Source: Shinisaurus crocodilurus (Eukaryota; Chordata; Lepidosauria; Squamata; Shinisauridae). From it: a stretch of DNA of 64,000 bases. The stretch spans positions 225,152,467 to 225,216,466 of the forward strand of contig CM037880.1 of the NCBI GenBank assembly GCA_021292165.1. Reading direction: 5' to 3'. Below the pieces are notes generated by a model. It worked only from the letters and a program-made list of their open reading frames with translations. It was not told where the DNA came from and ran no database searches. Below, in pieces: positions 54,180-64,000 of this stretch (the stretch's first letter is position 1; each line of letters opens with the position of its first letter). The position numbers and the translations under genes are program-made.

Positions 54180-55567
54180 GTGTGCTTTGGGGGTAGGTTG
54201 ATCCCATGTAAGGTTTCAGATGCTTAGGATATTTCAATTACTGGCAAATGTTATCTGTCAACTGCTTTGAAACATTGGGCTGAAAGTCAGTTTAGGAATA
54301 TTGTAATGAATAACCATGAAACCAGTCCTGCGCGTGGCACTTTGCAGCATAGCCAAGAGGGCAAACCCCGTCGTGAACTGCTCCGGGGCTAGCTGAGCCT
54401 GCCCACCTGGCTCGCCGGCACCGTCGGGAAGGGCAGTCCAGTCGTGCCTGGGCCGCCGGGCCTTGCTCCTTGGCCAGGCGTGGCGCGCGCAGGACGGCAG
54501 TCGCCTCGAGGCGGAGAGCCCCACAGAGGGGCGCCTCCCAAAGGCTCGCTCTTGTTTGTGCCGCCTGGGGGTGCAAGAGAAAGGGGGGCCGGGGTGGCCC
54601 TTCTCCCTTCCGGCCCCGTTGCTCCCTTCCGCCCCCCTCCTCAGCCCACCGTGGCTGCCTTGCTAATTCCCTGTGCCCTGCGCGGCCCCAGCCGGGCGCT
54701 GGCTCCGAGGGGCCGTGTGCCAGGCGGGCAGGGCCGAGCAGAGCAGCCTTGCCCCGGGGCTGTGGGTGGGGCTGCCGGACGTCCTCGGCCTCTGACAGCT
54801 CGGCCTTGTTCTCCGTGCCAGCTCTGGAGCTCCCCACCCTGATTCCCCTCCCCCAGCCCACTATTTCACGGCGGCTGCTGGACCCCTGCCGTTTTAGTCA
54901 TGGCTGCTCCCGCTGGCTTGGTAAGACCTGCATCGCCGGCGGTCCACTTTGGGGCACTCTGAACTTCCGGGGGCAGCTGGGATGCAGCCACGGCTCACCC
55001 GCCTCCGCTTGGCCCCTTGCTGTTGCTGCCGCTGCTTCGGGAGGCCTGTAGGTAACTAGCCCAGGGCTGGGGGCGGCCATTGGAGCAGGGGCTCCTGCCG
55101 CTTTGTTTTTTTCATGGATGGGCTCCTTTGCCTCCCAGAGTGGCTGGCCGTATTTCTGCCTAGTGCAAGGCCGTGCCAGCGCAAAAGAAACAGGGAGCCT
55201 GGTGCCCTAGTTCTGGGGTAGCCTTTCCGGTGTGCGTGCGTGCGCGTGCACACACGCTGCTGCAATCTGCGGTGGGATTAGCAGGTGCTCTGCCCACCCC
55301 TGGGCTTCAGCGGGCCTGGGAGGCACGGGCGATGATGCGTATAAAATGCCTGGTGATTTTGCTGCACGTGAAGGAAGGCAGAGCGTGCGCTTGCGTGCTG
55401 GCAGGATGGAGGGTGTTGCGTCCCGTCTGCTTTGAGCCCGCTCCCCTCAGCCCAGGCAGATCAACAGATCACAAGCAGAGATCCAAGGGGGATGGGAATC
55501 TCGTTGACATCTGGCCCCAGAGTTGACCCTCTTGGTCAGTAGAAGGAGGGGGCAGCTGGGGGTGGTG
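54180..55567. other. Unassigned, GC-rich in part
   Basis: No recognised gene or repeat. An exon-like stretch (54817-54932) with a GTAAGA donor has a stop in the frame needed to follow 53639, so it was not called. Confidence 0.35.
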
Positions 55568-56130
55568 GTCATAGAATCATAGAAAAGTAGAGTTGGAAGG
55601 GGCCCACAAGGCCATCGAGTCCAACCCCCTGCTCAATGCAGGAATCCAGGTCAAAGCATCCCCGACAGATGGCTGTCCAGCTGCACCTTGAATGCCTCCA
55701 GAGTGGGAGAGCCCACCACCTCCCTAGGTAGTTGGTTCCATTGTCTTATTGCTCTGACAGTCAGGAAATTTTTCCTGATGTTTAGGTGGAATCTAGGTTC
55801 CTGTAACTTGAGCCCATTATTCCGTGTCCTGCAAACTGGGATGATCGAGAAGAGATCCTGGCCCTCCTCTGTGTGACATCCCTTCAAGTACTGGAAGAGT
55901 GCGATCATATCTCCCCTCAGTCTCCTCTTCTGAAGGCTAAACATGCCCAGTTCTTTCAGTCTCTCCTCATAGGGCCTTGTTTCCAGTCCCTTTATCATCC
56001 TTGTTGCCCTCCTCTGAACCCTCTCCAGTTTGTCTACCTCCTTCTTAAAGTGAGGTGCCCAGAACTGGACGCAGTACTCAAGATGAGGCCTAACCAGTGC
56101 CAAGTAAAGGGGAATTATCACTTCCCGCGA
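55568..56130 (-). mobile_element. CR1 LINE 3' portion
   Basis: Tail TCATAGAATCATAGAA, 3' UTR and an open C-terminal RT frame ([37 protein letters not shown]). Confidence 0.9.
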
Positions 56131-56963
56131 CACAGCTCATCGTGAGGTGGCAGCAGCAGCAGCGGCAGCAGCAGCAGCACACTCTGGACTGAGCGACCTG
56201 CCGCTTCCCACAGAGTCTGCATGTCTGCATCTTTGCAAGGCCAAGCCCAAGCCCCCTGCCCAGTTTCCGAGGTGGGTGGGGTTGCGGCCGCAGGTTGCTG
56301 GGAGAGCTGGTGCAGTGGGCCCTCTTGAAGAACAGGAGGAGGTCCTGCCTCTGCAGCCAGCAGAAGTTCCCCGAAGAAAGGCCTGGGGAGCGTTTGTATT
56401 AGGGCTGTGCCCTGCCCTATCGCAGAGGCTCAGGGCAGGTCGAAAGGCATGGACTCCTGACAAGCTCAGCATTCTGCATGTGTGAATGGAAGCGCTGCTG
56501 GAGGACGGTCCTCACTCCCTGAGTAAACCAGCCTGGGTGGGTGGGTGGCTCTATGGGGAAGGGAGGCAGGTGGGCAGCATCTGGAAATGGAATTGGATGA
56601 ACGTCTGAAAAGCGACAACAGGCAGCCGTGCGCGCGCCTCCTTCCCGTGAACGTGCTTCATCCCTTCGGCTGCTGGGAGGCGGCAAGCAGCCGTTCACCC
56701 CCAAAGGCCGGCCCTGTCCCTGTCCAAGGGCCGTGAGATCCGCTGTGTGAGACGGGGGATCAAAGCGGGGAGTAGGGGGGACGAGTGGTATTGGCCAGGG
56801 CAGGGGGCCAAGGAGGAGTGTGGGCACCCCCTGAGGCCTGTGTTTCTGGAGACAGCTCAGCCGGAATGGGGAGGGGGGGCAGGCCCCAGGTGCCTCCCTC
56901 GGCAGTGGGAGTGAGTGCGAGGCTGGTGGCCGTGCGAGGAGATGGGCTGGTGCCCTCCTAGGC
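56131..56963. other. No gene seen
   Basis: GC-rich, with a GCAGCAGCAG tract at 56148-56180. No recognised coding exon. Confidence 0.4.
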
Positions 56964-57847
56964 CAGTGATGGCGAACCTTTTTGAGCCCGAGTGCCCAAA
57001 CTGCAACACAAAACCAACTTATTTATTTCAAAGTGCCAACACTGCAATTAAACCTGAATACCGAGGTTTTAGTTTTAGAAAAACAGCTCATACAGTTGTC
57101 CGAACTAAGGGTCATTCCATGTAAAATCAACTCCCCAAAAATGAAAAATTTACCTCACCATCTGTGATTTTTTTAAAAACTGGCATACTGGTAGACCAGC
57201 ATGAGAAATGAACATACACCAAAGTATAAGTCATTATACCTCACGGTTCAAAAGTACAGTGTGCTCAAAAAATGCCCAAAACACGATTTTTCAGCATTTG
57301 TGACTACACAAAAAGTATCATAGCTTCCTTCAGAATTGACCTAGAAAGTAAATCATGGTGTCATAGGAAAGCTCTCAAACTACCCTTTTATATGATATGT
57401 AACATGAAGCATGCATGTGAAATAAAATATTCAAGGTCATAGTTTCTTTAATTTGACCTTGAATTCCAAAAAAACCAAATGGTTTTTTTTGCTGATTTTT
57501 TTCCTCAGATAACCCATGTTTACCTTGAGTATATGTACCGATTTCCAGAATGGGGTTCCGAACGGTTCAGAAGATGTGAATGTTCTTATACATGCACAGT
57601 ACCTCCCTACAATAACTTCACCCCCTTATACACACTTAAAACAGAATTTTTAGGAGGGAAATTAAACTTAAGCCCGCCCCCTCCCTTCCGGAGCTTCCGG
57701 GGCCTTCAGGCCGAAACCAAACCAGGCATGGGTAGGCCTCAAACCTTCACAGAGATATATTTCTTTGGATGTCTACATTAAATCAAGCTTTATTCAGAGA
57801 TTCTGATAAGTGACAAGTGCCGACCCCACTTCTGCTGCAATGGGTTC

Positions 57848-58273
57848 ATGACTTTTCAAATTGTTGAATTCCTGCACACCATTTCTACAGGTAGCATAAC
57901 TAAGATCTATAATTTCCCTGATGGTGCAGCAGCACAGTATAAAAACGGTAAAAACTTCAACAACTTAAGTAAGCATAAGTCAGATTTTGGTATCGATGCA
58001 GAATGGCACTTCTTTGCCACATCGCATGGAAAAGGGCCTTGTGATGGTTTGGGTGGCACTGTGAAAAGGTTAGCTGCTCGAGCAAGTTTGCAGCATCCGT
58101 ATGAAAAACAAATCATGACCCCTCATCAGCTCTTTGACTGGGCAAAGGAGAACATCACACAGGTTGCATTTCAATACACCACAAGTAAAGATTATGAACG
58201 GGAAGAAAAGCTTCTGAAATGTCGCTTCGAGAATTCAAGACGATTCCTGGGACACAGAAAATTCACGCTGTAA
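57848..58273 (+). CDS. Transposase-like reading frame, left arm
   Basis: About 141 codons in one frame ending at TAA 58271. Motifs: DGAAAQYKNGKNF, DAEWHFFATSHGKGPCDGLG and TPHQLFDWAKENITQVAF. The DG-A-Q-KN and HGKGPCDG-GG blocks resemble the core of transposon-encoded proteins, possibly a DDE fold. A downstream frame (58459-58677; SFLHPAGPAKSFMYPDKQD, LTKADPCCPTGHFYTL) is probably its C-terminal part after a frameshift. Family not identified. Confidence 0.5.
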   Translation: MTFQIVEFLHTISTGSITKIYNFPDGAAAQYKNGKNFNNLSKHKSDFGIDAEWHFFATSHGKGPCDGLGGTVKRLAARASLQHPYEKQIMTPHQLFDWAKENITQVAFQYTTSKDYEREEKLLKCRFENSRRFLGHRKFTL

Positions 58274-59214
58274 TTCCATTAATAAAACACACTGTTGCTA
58301 CTAAAAGATATTCATTTCAATGCGAATCCAGAAAAGAGACAGTGACTATTAAAGAAGGAGAACTGGAATTGCAAGAAATATGAGGATTTGTTACATGCGT
58401 TTATATCTCACAATGGTGGTTAGGTTGTGTTTTACAAACAGATGATCAGACAGCAGAAGTGTTAGTGAGCTTTCTTCATCCAGCTGGACCAGCAAAATCA
58501 TTTATGTATCCAGATAAACAAGATGTCCTCTGGATACCATCTTCAGATGTTTTGACAAAAGCTGATCCTTGTTGCCCAACAGGGCACTTCTATACACTAA
58601 CAGACAAAGAGTGTCAAGCAGCAACTTTTGCCATATCTCATTCTGTGCCACACTGTGAGAGAGAACAAGATCATTAGTGTTTTGCAGAAGGGGACAGTCT
58701 TTTCACGATCTGGTGACCAATGGCTCGAACTTGTTGGGTCTGCTGAGAAAATAAGCTGCTCCAAAAATTAGACTTCTGGGACAAAAACTTTTGGACATAT
58801 GGCAATCAAAAATATGAAGAAAAGTGTTAATTTTTGTGTGTCGGACAACATTAAAATTACAGTAATTCCAGTTCTACAGAACCTAGAAAGTTAATCATGG
58901 TGTTGATGGAAAGCCTTTGAAATGCTCCTTCATTTGATATGTAACAAATGGTTTTTTGGAATAAATATAATAGTAAAATTTGACCTTGAATTCTGCAAAA
59001 ACTAAAAAAAAATTTCTCCATGATTTTTCTTTTAGTATTTCATCTGACAGTGCTTAATACATGTACCAATTTTCAAAATGGGGTTCTTAACAGAAAACGA
59101 GTTAAATCTTTTGGGGCGCTCTGTGTGTATGTGTCATAGTTCATATGAATTGCTATCTCACTGTACATATCTTAAGAAAATATGCATTGTCACTTAGGTT
59201 TTGAATAAAATATT

Positions 59215-60390
59215 GTGCACATGGTCTTTGCGTGGCATGCATCATTAAGCAAGTGGAAAATCAATGGCCAGTATATCGACCAAGTTAAACAGTTAAAATA
59301 TTTGGGTATTACGTTTCGTTATAATCTTTCTTGGGCTGCCCATAGAAAGGCAACTATACAGGCAGCTCAGAATACCACTAAGGTCATTTCTCGCTTTTTT
59401 TTTTACCAAAGGGGGCCAATTTGTACCTGCTGCTGTCCAGGTATTTAAGCTTAAGATCTTACTTCAACTGCTGTATGGAATCCCAATTTGGATCCATGGT
59501 ATCCATCCAAGTATTGAGAGCGTTCTCTCAATTTTTTTAAGATCTATTCTTGGAATGCCAAGATGTGTTCCTGCAGCAGGATTGAGACTTGAGGTAGGCA
59601 TTGCATCATTAGAATGCTCCGCCTGGCGATACACTTTTAGATACTGGACTAAAGTAGTATATGCAGATTCTTCTTTAGGATATTTACACCTTCTTCAGAA
59701 AGATGTCTATACCAGCTCCTGGGCTAAATCTTTTGCCATCAAATTGCACTCACTGGGTTTGTCTATGGATTTTCTTAACGCCTATGATGTCAGGGTAGCA
59801 AGTTTTACTGTAGAAAATCGGATTGAGGATCTTGATTTTCAATATTCTATATCAAATGCCCGTAAAACTTGCTCACCCTTGCATCTTGGTCTCAATTTTG
59901 AATTTCCCAAAAGTGCTAGATATCTGAGTAATCTGTCCATCTCAAAATATCGGCAGGTCTTTTCAAGAGCCAGATTTAATTGCTTACCATCTGCGGTTTT
60001 AGATGGGCGCTATTATGGCGTTCCATACAAAAACCGATTATGTCCCTGTAATGAACAAGAAATTGAAACTCTGGAGCATATTCTTTTTGTATGTAATTTC
60101 TACAGGGACGAGCGTACGAGACTTATTTGCCCAGAAATGAGAAAATTCCCTGGAAGGTCCTTGGGATGGTATTTAAAATATTTTTTAACTGATACAAACA
60201 AGTCCATCACAGAGCTAGTGGCCAAGTTCCTTTTTTCTGCACAGAAAACGCGTAGGTCGATTATTGTGTCTGATTTAAAATTTTAAAATTGCTTTTAGGA
60301 TATGTAACTGTACAAATTGGTTAAATTGTTTTATATGTTTACATGAGTTGTGTTGGGTCTGTGACCGCATAATAAAGATTGATTGATTGT
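59215..60390 (+). mobile_element. LINE C-terminal fragment with (GATT)n tail
   Basis: Frames read VKQLKYLGITFRYNLSWAAH, AGLRLEVGIASLECSAWRYT and LCPCNEQEIETLEHILFVC, the C-terminal end of a non-LTR RT with a cysteine-histidine motif. It ends AATAAAGATTGATTGATT. A frameshift near 59400-59550 splits it. It lies in the centre of the inverted-repeat element. Confidence 0.75.
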
Positions 60391-60753
60391 GCACAAGTAC
60401 AAGCTACCCTGTCATAATTGTGCAGCTCTGAATTAGGTATTCTTTTCACAATAGCATACTTCTGACATTTTGTGTAGAATAATGTTACTTCCTCTGGGTG
60501 GTCATTCTGGTATGAAATCAATCAAAGAATATTTCCAACTGAAAGCAAATTGCTTAAGATTTGGTGAACTTGTTCTGCTTATTAAAAAATAAGTTGCAGG
60601 GCCTATTGTTTTCAGAAGAATGAGGTTTAAAATATGTACTTTAAAAAAGGTACTGACCAGTATAAACAATTGGATTAAAAAAAAACAGTTTGAAAGAAAC
60701 AGAAGAATTACAATAATTGTGACCCTCTAAATAATAATGTTATACATATCCTT

Positions 60754-60937
60754 ATGAAAATTGGATGCCCCAATAAATTTGTGAATATCTTGCGACTTCT
60801 CCATGGCAACATGACGGCAACGGTTTTGGACAACAACGGCTCTCATGGTGCTCCATTTAAAGTGGGATCAGGTGAACAGGGATGTGTTATCGCCCCAACA
60901 TTATTTGCCATTTCATCGCCATGGTTTTCTAGTTTCC
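60754..60937 (+). mobile_element. Non-LTR RT fragment
   Basis: Reads IGCPNKFVNILRLLHGNMTA and GEQGCVIAPTLFAI, the RT block before the catalytic YxDD. Possibly the same LINE family as the zinc-finger C-terminus at 15.2 kb. Confidence 0.75.
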
Positions 60938-61010
60938 TGCATTGAGCAGGGGGTTGGACTCGATAGCCTTGTAGGCTTCTTCCAACTCTATGATCTATGA
61001 AATCTATGTT
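60938..61010 (+). mobile_element. CR1 3' end scrap
   Basis: TTGAGCAGGGGGTTGGACTC to CTATGATCTATGAAATCTATG. Confidence 0.8.
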
Positions 61011-61675
61011 CATTTTATTTTTTTCAAATAAATATACAGAAGTTTGACCTTGAATAATGACAAAAAACTCCTTTTATTTTAACTAACGTTTAACATCCCT
61101 GGAAACATGTACTCGATTTCAAAATGGGACTCTTACTAGCATAGTTATTTTGATTTACTTAGATGTGGGCTTGAAAAACCATTATTATGCATAGATGAGA
61201 TTTTTCCATTTTACTTTTATATATGCTGATCAGATTTTATGCAGTTCAAATATTACTTGCTAACATTTTGTTAACAAGTCCTAAATTAAGGAGCTTTTCA
61301 TAACAGTAGTTGCTAGTCTTGAAGTTGCTGCTTGACACTCTTTGTCTGTTAGTGTATAGAAGTGCCCTGTTGGGCAACAAGGATCAGCTTTTGTCAAAAC
61401 ATCTGAAGATGGTATCCAGAGGACATCTTGTTTATCTGGATACATAAATGATTTTGCTGGTCCAGCTGGATGAAGAAAGCTCACTAACACTTCTGCTGTC
61501 TGATCATCTGTTTGTAAAACACAACCTAACCACCATTGTGAGATATAAACGCATGTAACAAATCCTCATATTTCTTGCAATTCCAGTTCTCCTTCTTTAA
61601 TAGTCACTATCTCTTTTCTGGATTCGCATTGAAATGAATATCTTTTAATAGCAACAGTGTGTTTTGTTAATGGAA

Positions 61676-62100
61676 TTACAGCGTGAATTTTCTGTGTCCC
61701 AGGAATCGTCTTGAATTCTCGAAGCGACATTTCAGAAGCTTTTCTTCCCGTTCATAATCTTTACTTGTGGTGTATTGAAATGCAACCTGTGTGATGTTCT
61801 CCTTTGCGCAGTCAAAGAGCTGATGAGGGGTCATGATTTGTTTTTCATACGGATGCTGCAAACTTGCTCGAGCAGCTACCTTTTCACAGTGCCACCCAAA
61901 CCATCACAAGGCCCTTTTCCATGCGATGTGGCAAAGAAGTGCCATTCTGCATCGATACCAAAATCTGACTTATGCTTACTTAAGTTGTTGAAGTTTTTAC
62001 CGTTTTTATACTGTGCTGCTGCACCATCAGGGAAATTATAGATCTTAGTTATGCTACCTGTAGAAATGGTGTGCAGGAATTCAACAATTTGAAAAGTCAT
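61676..62100 (-). pseudogene. Transposase-like reading frame, right arm (frameshifted)
   Basis: Inverted copy of the left-arm frame. A single T is missing at about 61879 relative to the left arm, which breaks the frame inside GGTVKR, and the Trp of FDWAKE is Cys. 61281-61490 is the matching C-terminal piece. This copy cannot encode the full product. Confidence 0.7.
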
Positions 62101-63011
62101 GAACCCATTGCAGCAGAAGTGGGGTCGGCACTTGTCACGGCTTAAGGCCTGCCTTTTTTTTCTTATCAGAATCTGTGAATAAAGCTTGATTTAATGTAGA
62201 CATCCAAAGAGATATATCTCTGTGAAGGTTTGAGGCCTACCCATGCCTGGTTTGGTTTCGGCCTGAAGGCCCCGGAAGCTGCGGAAGGGAGGGGGCGGGC
62301 TTAAGTTTAATTTCCCTCCCAAAAATTCTGTTTTAAGTGTGTATAAGGGGGTGAAGTTATTGTAGGGAGGTACTGTGCATGTATAAGAACATTCACATCT
62401 TCTGAACCGTTCGGAACCCCGTTCTGGAAATCGGTACATATACTCAAGGTAAACATGGGTCATCTGAGGAAAAAAATCAGCAAAAAAAACCATTTGGTTT
62501 TTTTGGAATTCAAGGTCAAATTAAAGAAACTATGACCTTGAATATTTTATTTCACATGCATGCTTCATGTTACATATCATATAAAAGGGTAGTTTGAGAG
62601 CTTTCCTATGACACCATGATTTACTTTCTAGGTCAATTCTGAAGGAAGCTATGATACTTTTTGTGTAGTCACAAATACTGAAAAATCGTGTTTTGAGCAT
62701 TTTTTGAGCACACTGTACTTTTGAACCGTGAGGTATAATGACCTATAATTTGGTGTATGTTCATTTCTCATGCTGGTCTACCAGTATGCCAGTTTTTAAA
62801 AAAATCACAGATGGTGAGGTAAATTTTTCATTTTGGGGGGGTTGATTTTACATGGAATGACCCTTAGTTCGGACAACTGTATGAGCTTTAGTTTTTCTAA
62901 AACTAAAACCTTGGTATTCAGGTTTAATTGTAGTGTTGGCACTTTGAAATAAATAAGTTGGTTTTGTGTTGCAGTTTGGGCACTCGGGCTCAAAAAGGTT
63001 CGCCATCACTG

Positions 63012-64000
63012 CCCTAGACGATCCTGGGCCCTCAGGGGAGATGGCTTGGGATCATCTGGCCCCGTGAGAGGAAAGAGCCACTGTGGTTTCCGAGGTGGCG
63101 GGGGCGCTGAGCCATTACCTGGCCCCTGAAAATGCCTCGCCTAAAGGTCTGGGAGAGGACGTTGGGCAGGCAAAGATGTGCCCGCTTGCAGAGGAAGTCT
63201 CCTCGGGAGGAAAGGCCTTCTCGTAGGCACGTAAGGCTTCTGCCAGGAGGCCCATAACGGCCGAGCCGTGGGTGGTGGGAGCTCGGGCTGCTGAGACTCA
63301 GCCTGAGCACCAGCACCGACCCCGCTTGCGTGCTCGCTGATTGCCTGGCCCTTGCCCCACCGGACCCCCTCGTGTTGGACTTTGCGCTGCCTCCGGACTC
63401 CGTGTTTGGACTTGCCCTGGCCTGGATATTTGCTCTCTGATTGAGCCCTACTGGCTTAGCTCGGCCTTGGCCCGCCTTGTAAAACTGCTCTTGGGATTTT
63501 CCCTGCCCAGGCCTCGCCTAAGGCAGGACACTTTCTGGAAAGACAGCGCTGCCCCTGGCACAGGCACTGGCACAGCCGCGCTCACGTTCCACTTGGCAAG
63601 GACCGAGGCTCCTGTCCCCATTTTGCAGGCAAGCCCCAGAGCGCGAGGGGGCCGGGGAGGGGCTTTTTTCCGGAGCGCTGCTGCTGGCTGGTCTCCCTGT
63701 GCGGAGGCCGGCCTGACCGAGTCTTGGGGACTGCCAGTTCCCTTTGGCTTTGAGGGGGGGGAACGCAGGGCTTGCGGGCAGCTGCACCCTCCGCTAGAGC
63801 CTGGCTGCAGGAGGTGGGGGGCAGCCGAGGGGGGCTGGCCGCAACGGTGGCCCTGGAGCTGCCTCTGCCCTCCCAGCCTCCGCAGCGAATACCACCGCTG
63901 ACTGGCCTCCAGCGGAGAGGCCTGGGTCTCTGCTGGTGCATAGCGGGCACAGTGTCCGCAGCCCCTCGGGGAAAGGGCAGGCCGATCAACTCATGATCTG
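63012..64000. other. No certain gene
   Basis: GC-rich at the end. A 186-codon + strand frame (63341-63901) matches nothing and its composition explains it. 63320-63530 has an LTR-like look but no signals. Confidence 0.35.

Larger units (their letters stand above)
56964..63011. mobile_element. Large inverted-repeat DNA transposon (hAT-like ends)
   Basis: Begins CAGTGATGGCGAACC and ends GGTTCGCCATCACTG. Left arm 56964-58627 and right arm about 61326-63011 are inverted copies, nearly identical. Possible 8-bp duplication TCCTAGGC / CCCTAGAC has two mismatches. Each arm carries the same transposase-like frame. The 2.7-kb centre holds further element sequence (58628-59210, 61020-61325) split by LINE and CR1 insertions. 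CAGTG ends and the 8-bp spacing point to hAT, but the encoded protein is not a standard hAT transposase that I recognise. Confidence 0.75.

Noticed and set aside
54817..54932. Exon-like stretch with GTAAGA donor
   Set aside because: Frame with the candidate exon at 53547 runs into a stop; no family match.
57479..57781. 100-codon frame in the left arm of the large element (and its mirror at 62191-62493)
   Set aside because: Preserved in both arms only because the arms are near-identical; crosses the non-coding repeated module and shows no motif.

Overview
The window looks like nuclear DNA of a non-avian sauropsid, most likely a squamate (lizard). The repeat mix is the main reason: many CR1 LINE 3' ends with the (ATTCTATG)n tail, L2 LINEs with endonuclease and reverse-transcriptase reading frames, a tRNA-derived SINE with the tail TATAAATATAATAAATAAATAAA, hAT MITEs with 8-bp target-site duplications, and a Penelope-like remnant. 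The species cannot be named from sequence alone. Base composition swings between AT-rich repeat islands and very GC-rich CpG islands.

One protein-coding gene can be reconstructed completely. It is PARP10 on the + strand, ten coding exons from 18452 to 42299 with a poly(A) signal at 42705. The exon phases close without error and give a 1150-residue protein with an N-terminal RRM-type domain, KH-like central part, two ubiquitin-interacting motifs and a C-terminal mono-ADP-ribosyltransferase domain with an H-Y-I triad at 1027, 1059 and 1127. Its promoter lies in a CpG island at about 17.95-19.2 kb. A nearly identical copy of most of exon 2 plus intron 2 sequence lies about 2 kb upstream of the start codon (15896-16404).

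Layout: 0-0.7 kb CpG-rich with no certain gene; 0.8-7.7 kb repeats, dominated by a broken but near full-length antisense L2 (2.5-5.8 kb); 7.7-10.6 kb low-information sequence with SINE tails; 10.7-12.0 kb an orphan CpG island; 12-17.9 kb a patchwork of LINE, SINE and hAT elements and the PARP10 exon 2 duplicate; 18.0-42.7 kb PARP10, whose introns carry a Penelope-like inverted repeat, LTR-like inserts, CR1 elements and a multiply nested L2; 42.7-47.7 kb repeats; 47.7-49.5 kb a fourth CpG island; 50.67 kb a possible first coding exon of the next gene, with a membrane anchor; 56.96-63.01 kb a 6-kb element with 1.7-kb inverted arms, each with a copy of the same transposase-like reading frame.

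In mammals PARP10 lies between GRINA and PLEC. No GRINA or plectin coding sequence was recognised here, but the flanking CpG islands are where the promoters of neighbouring genes would be expected. That is inference only.
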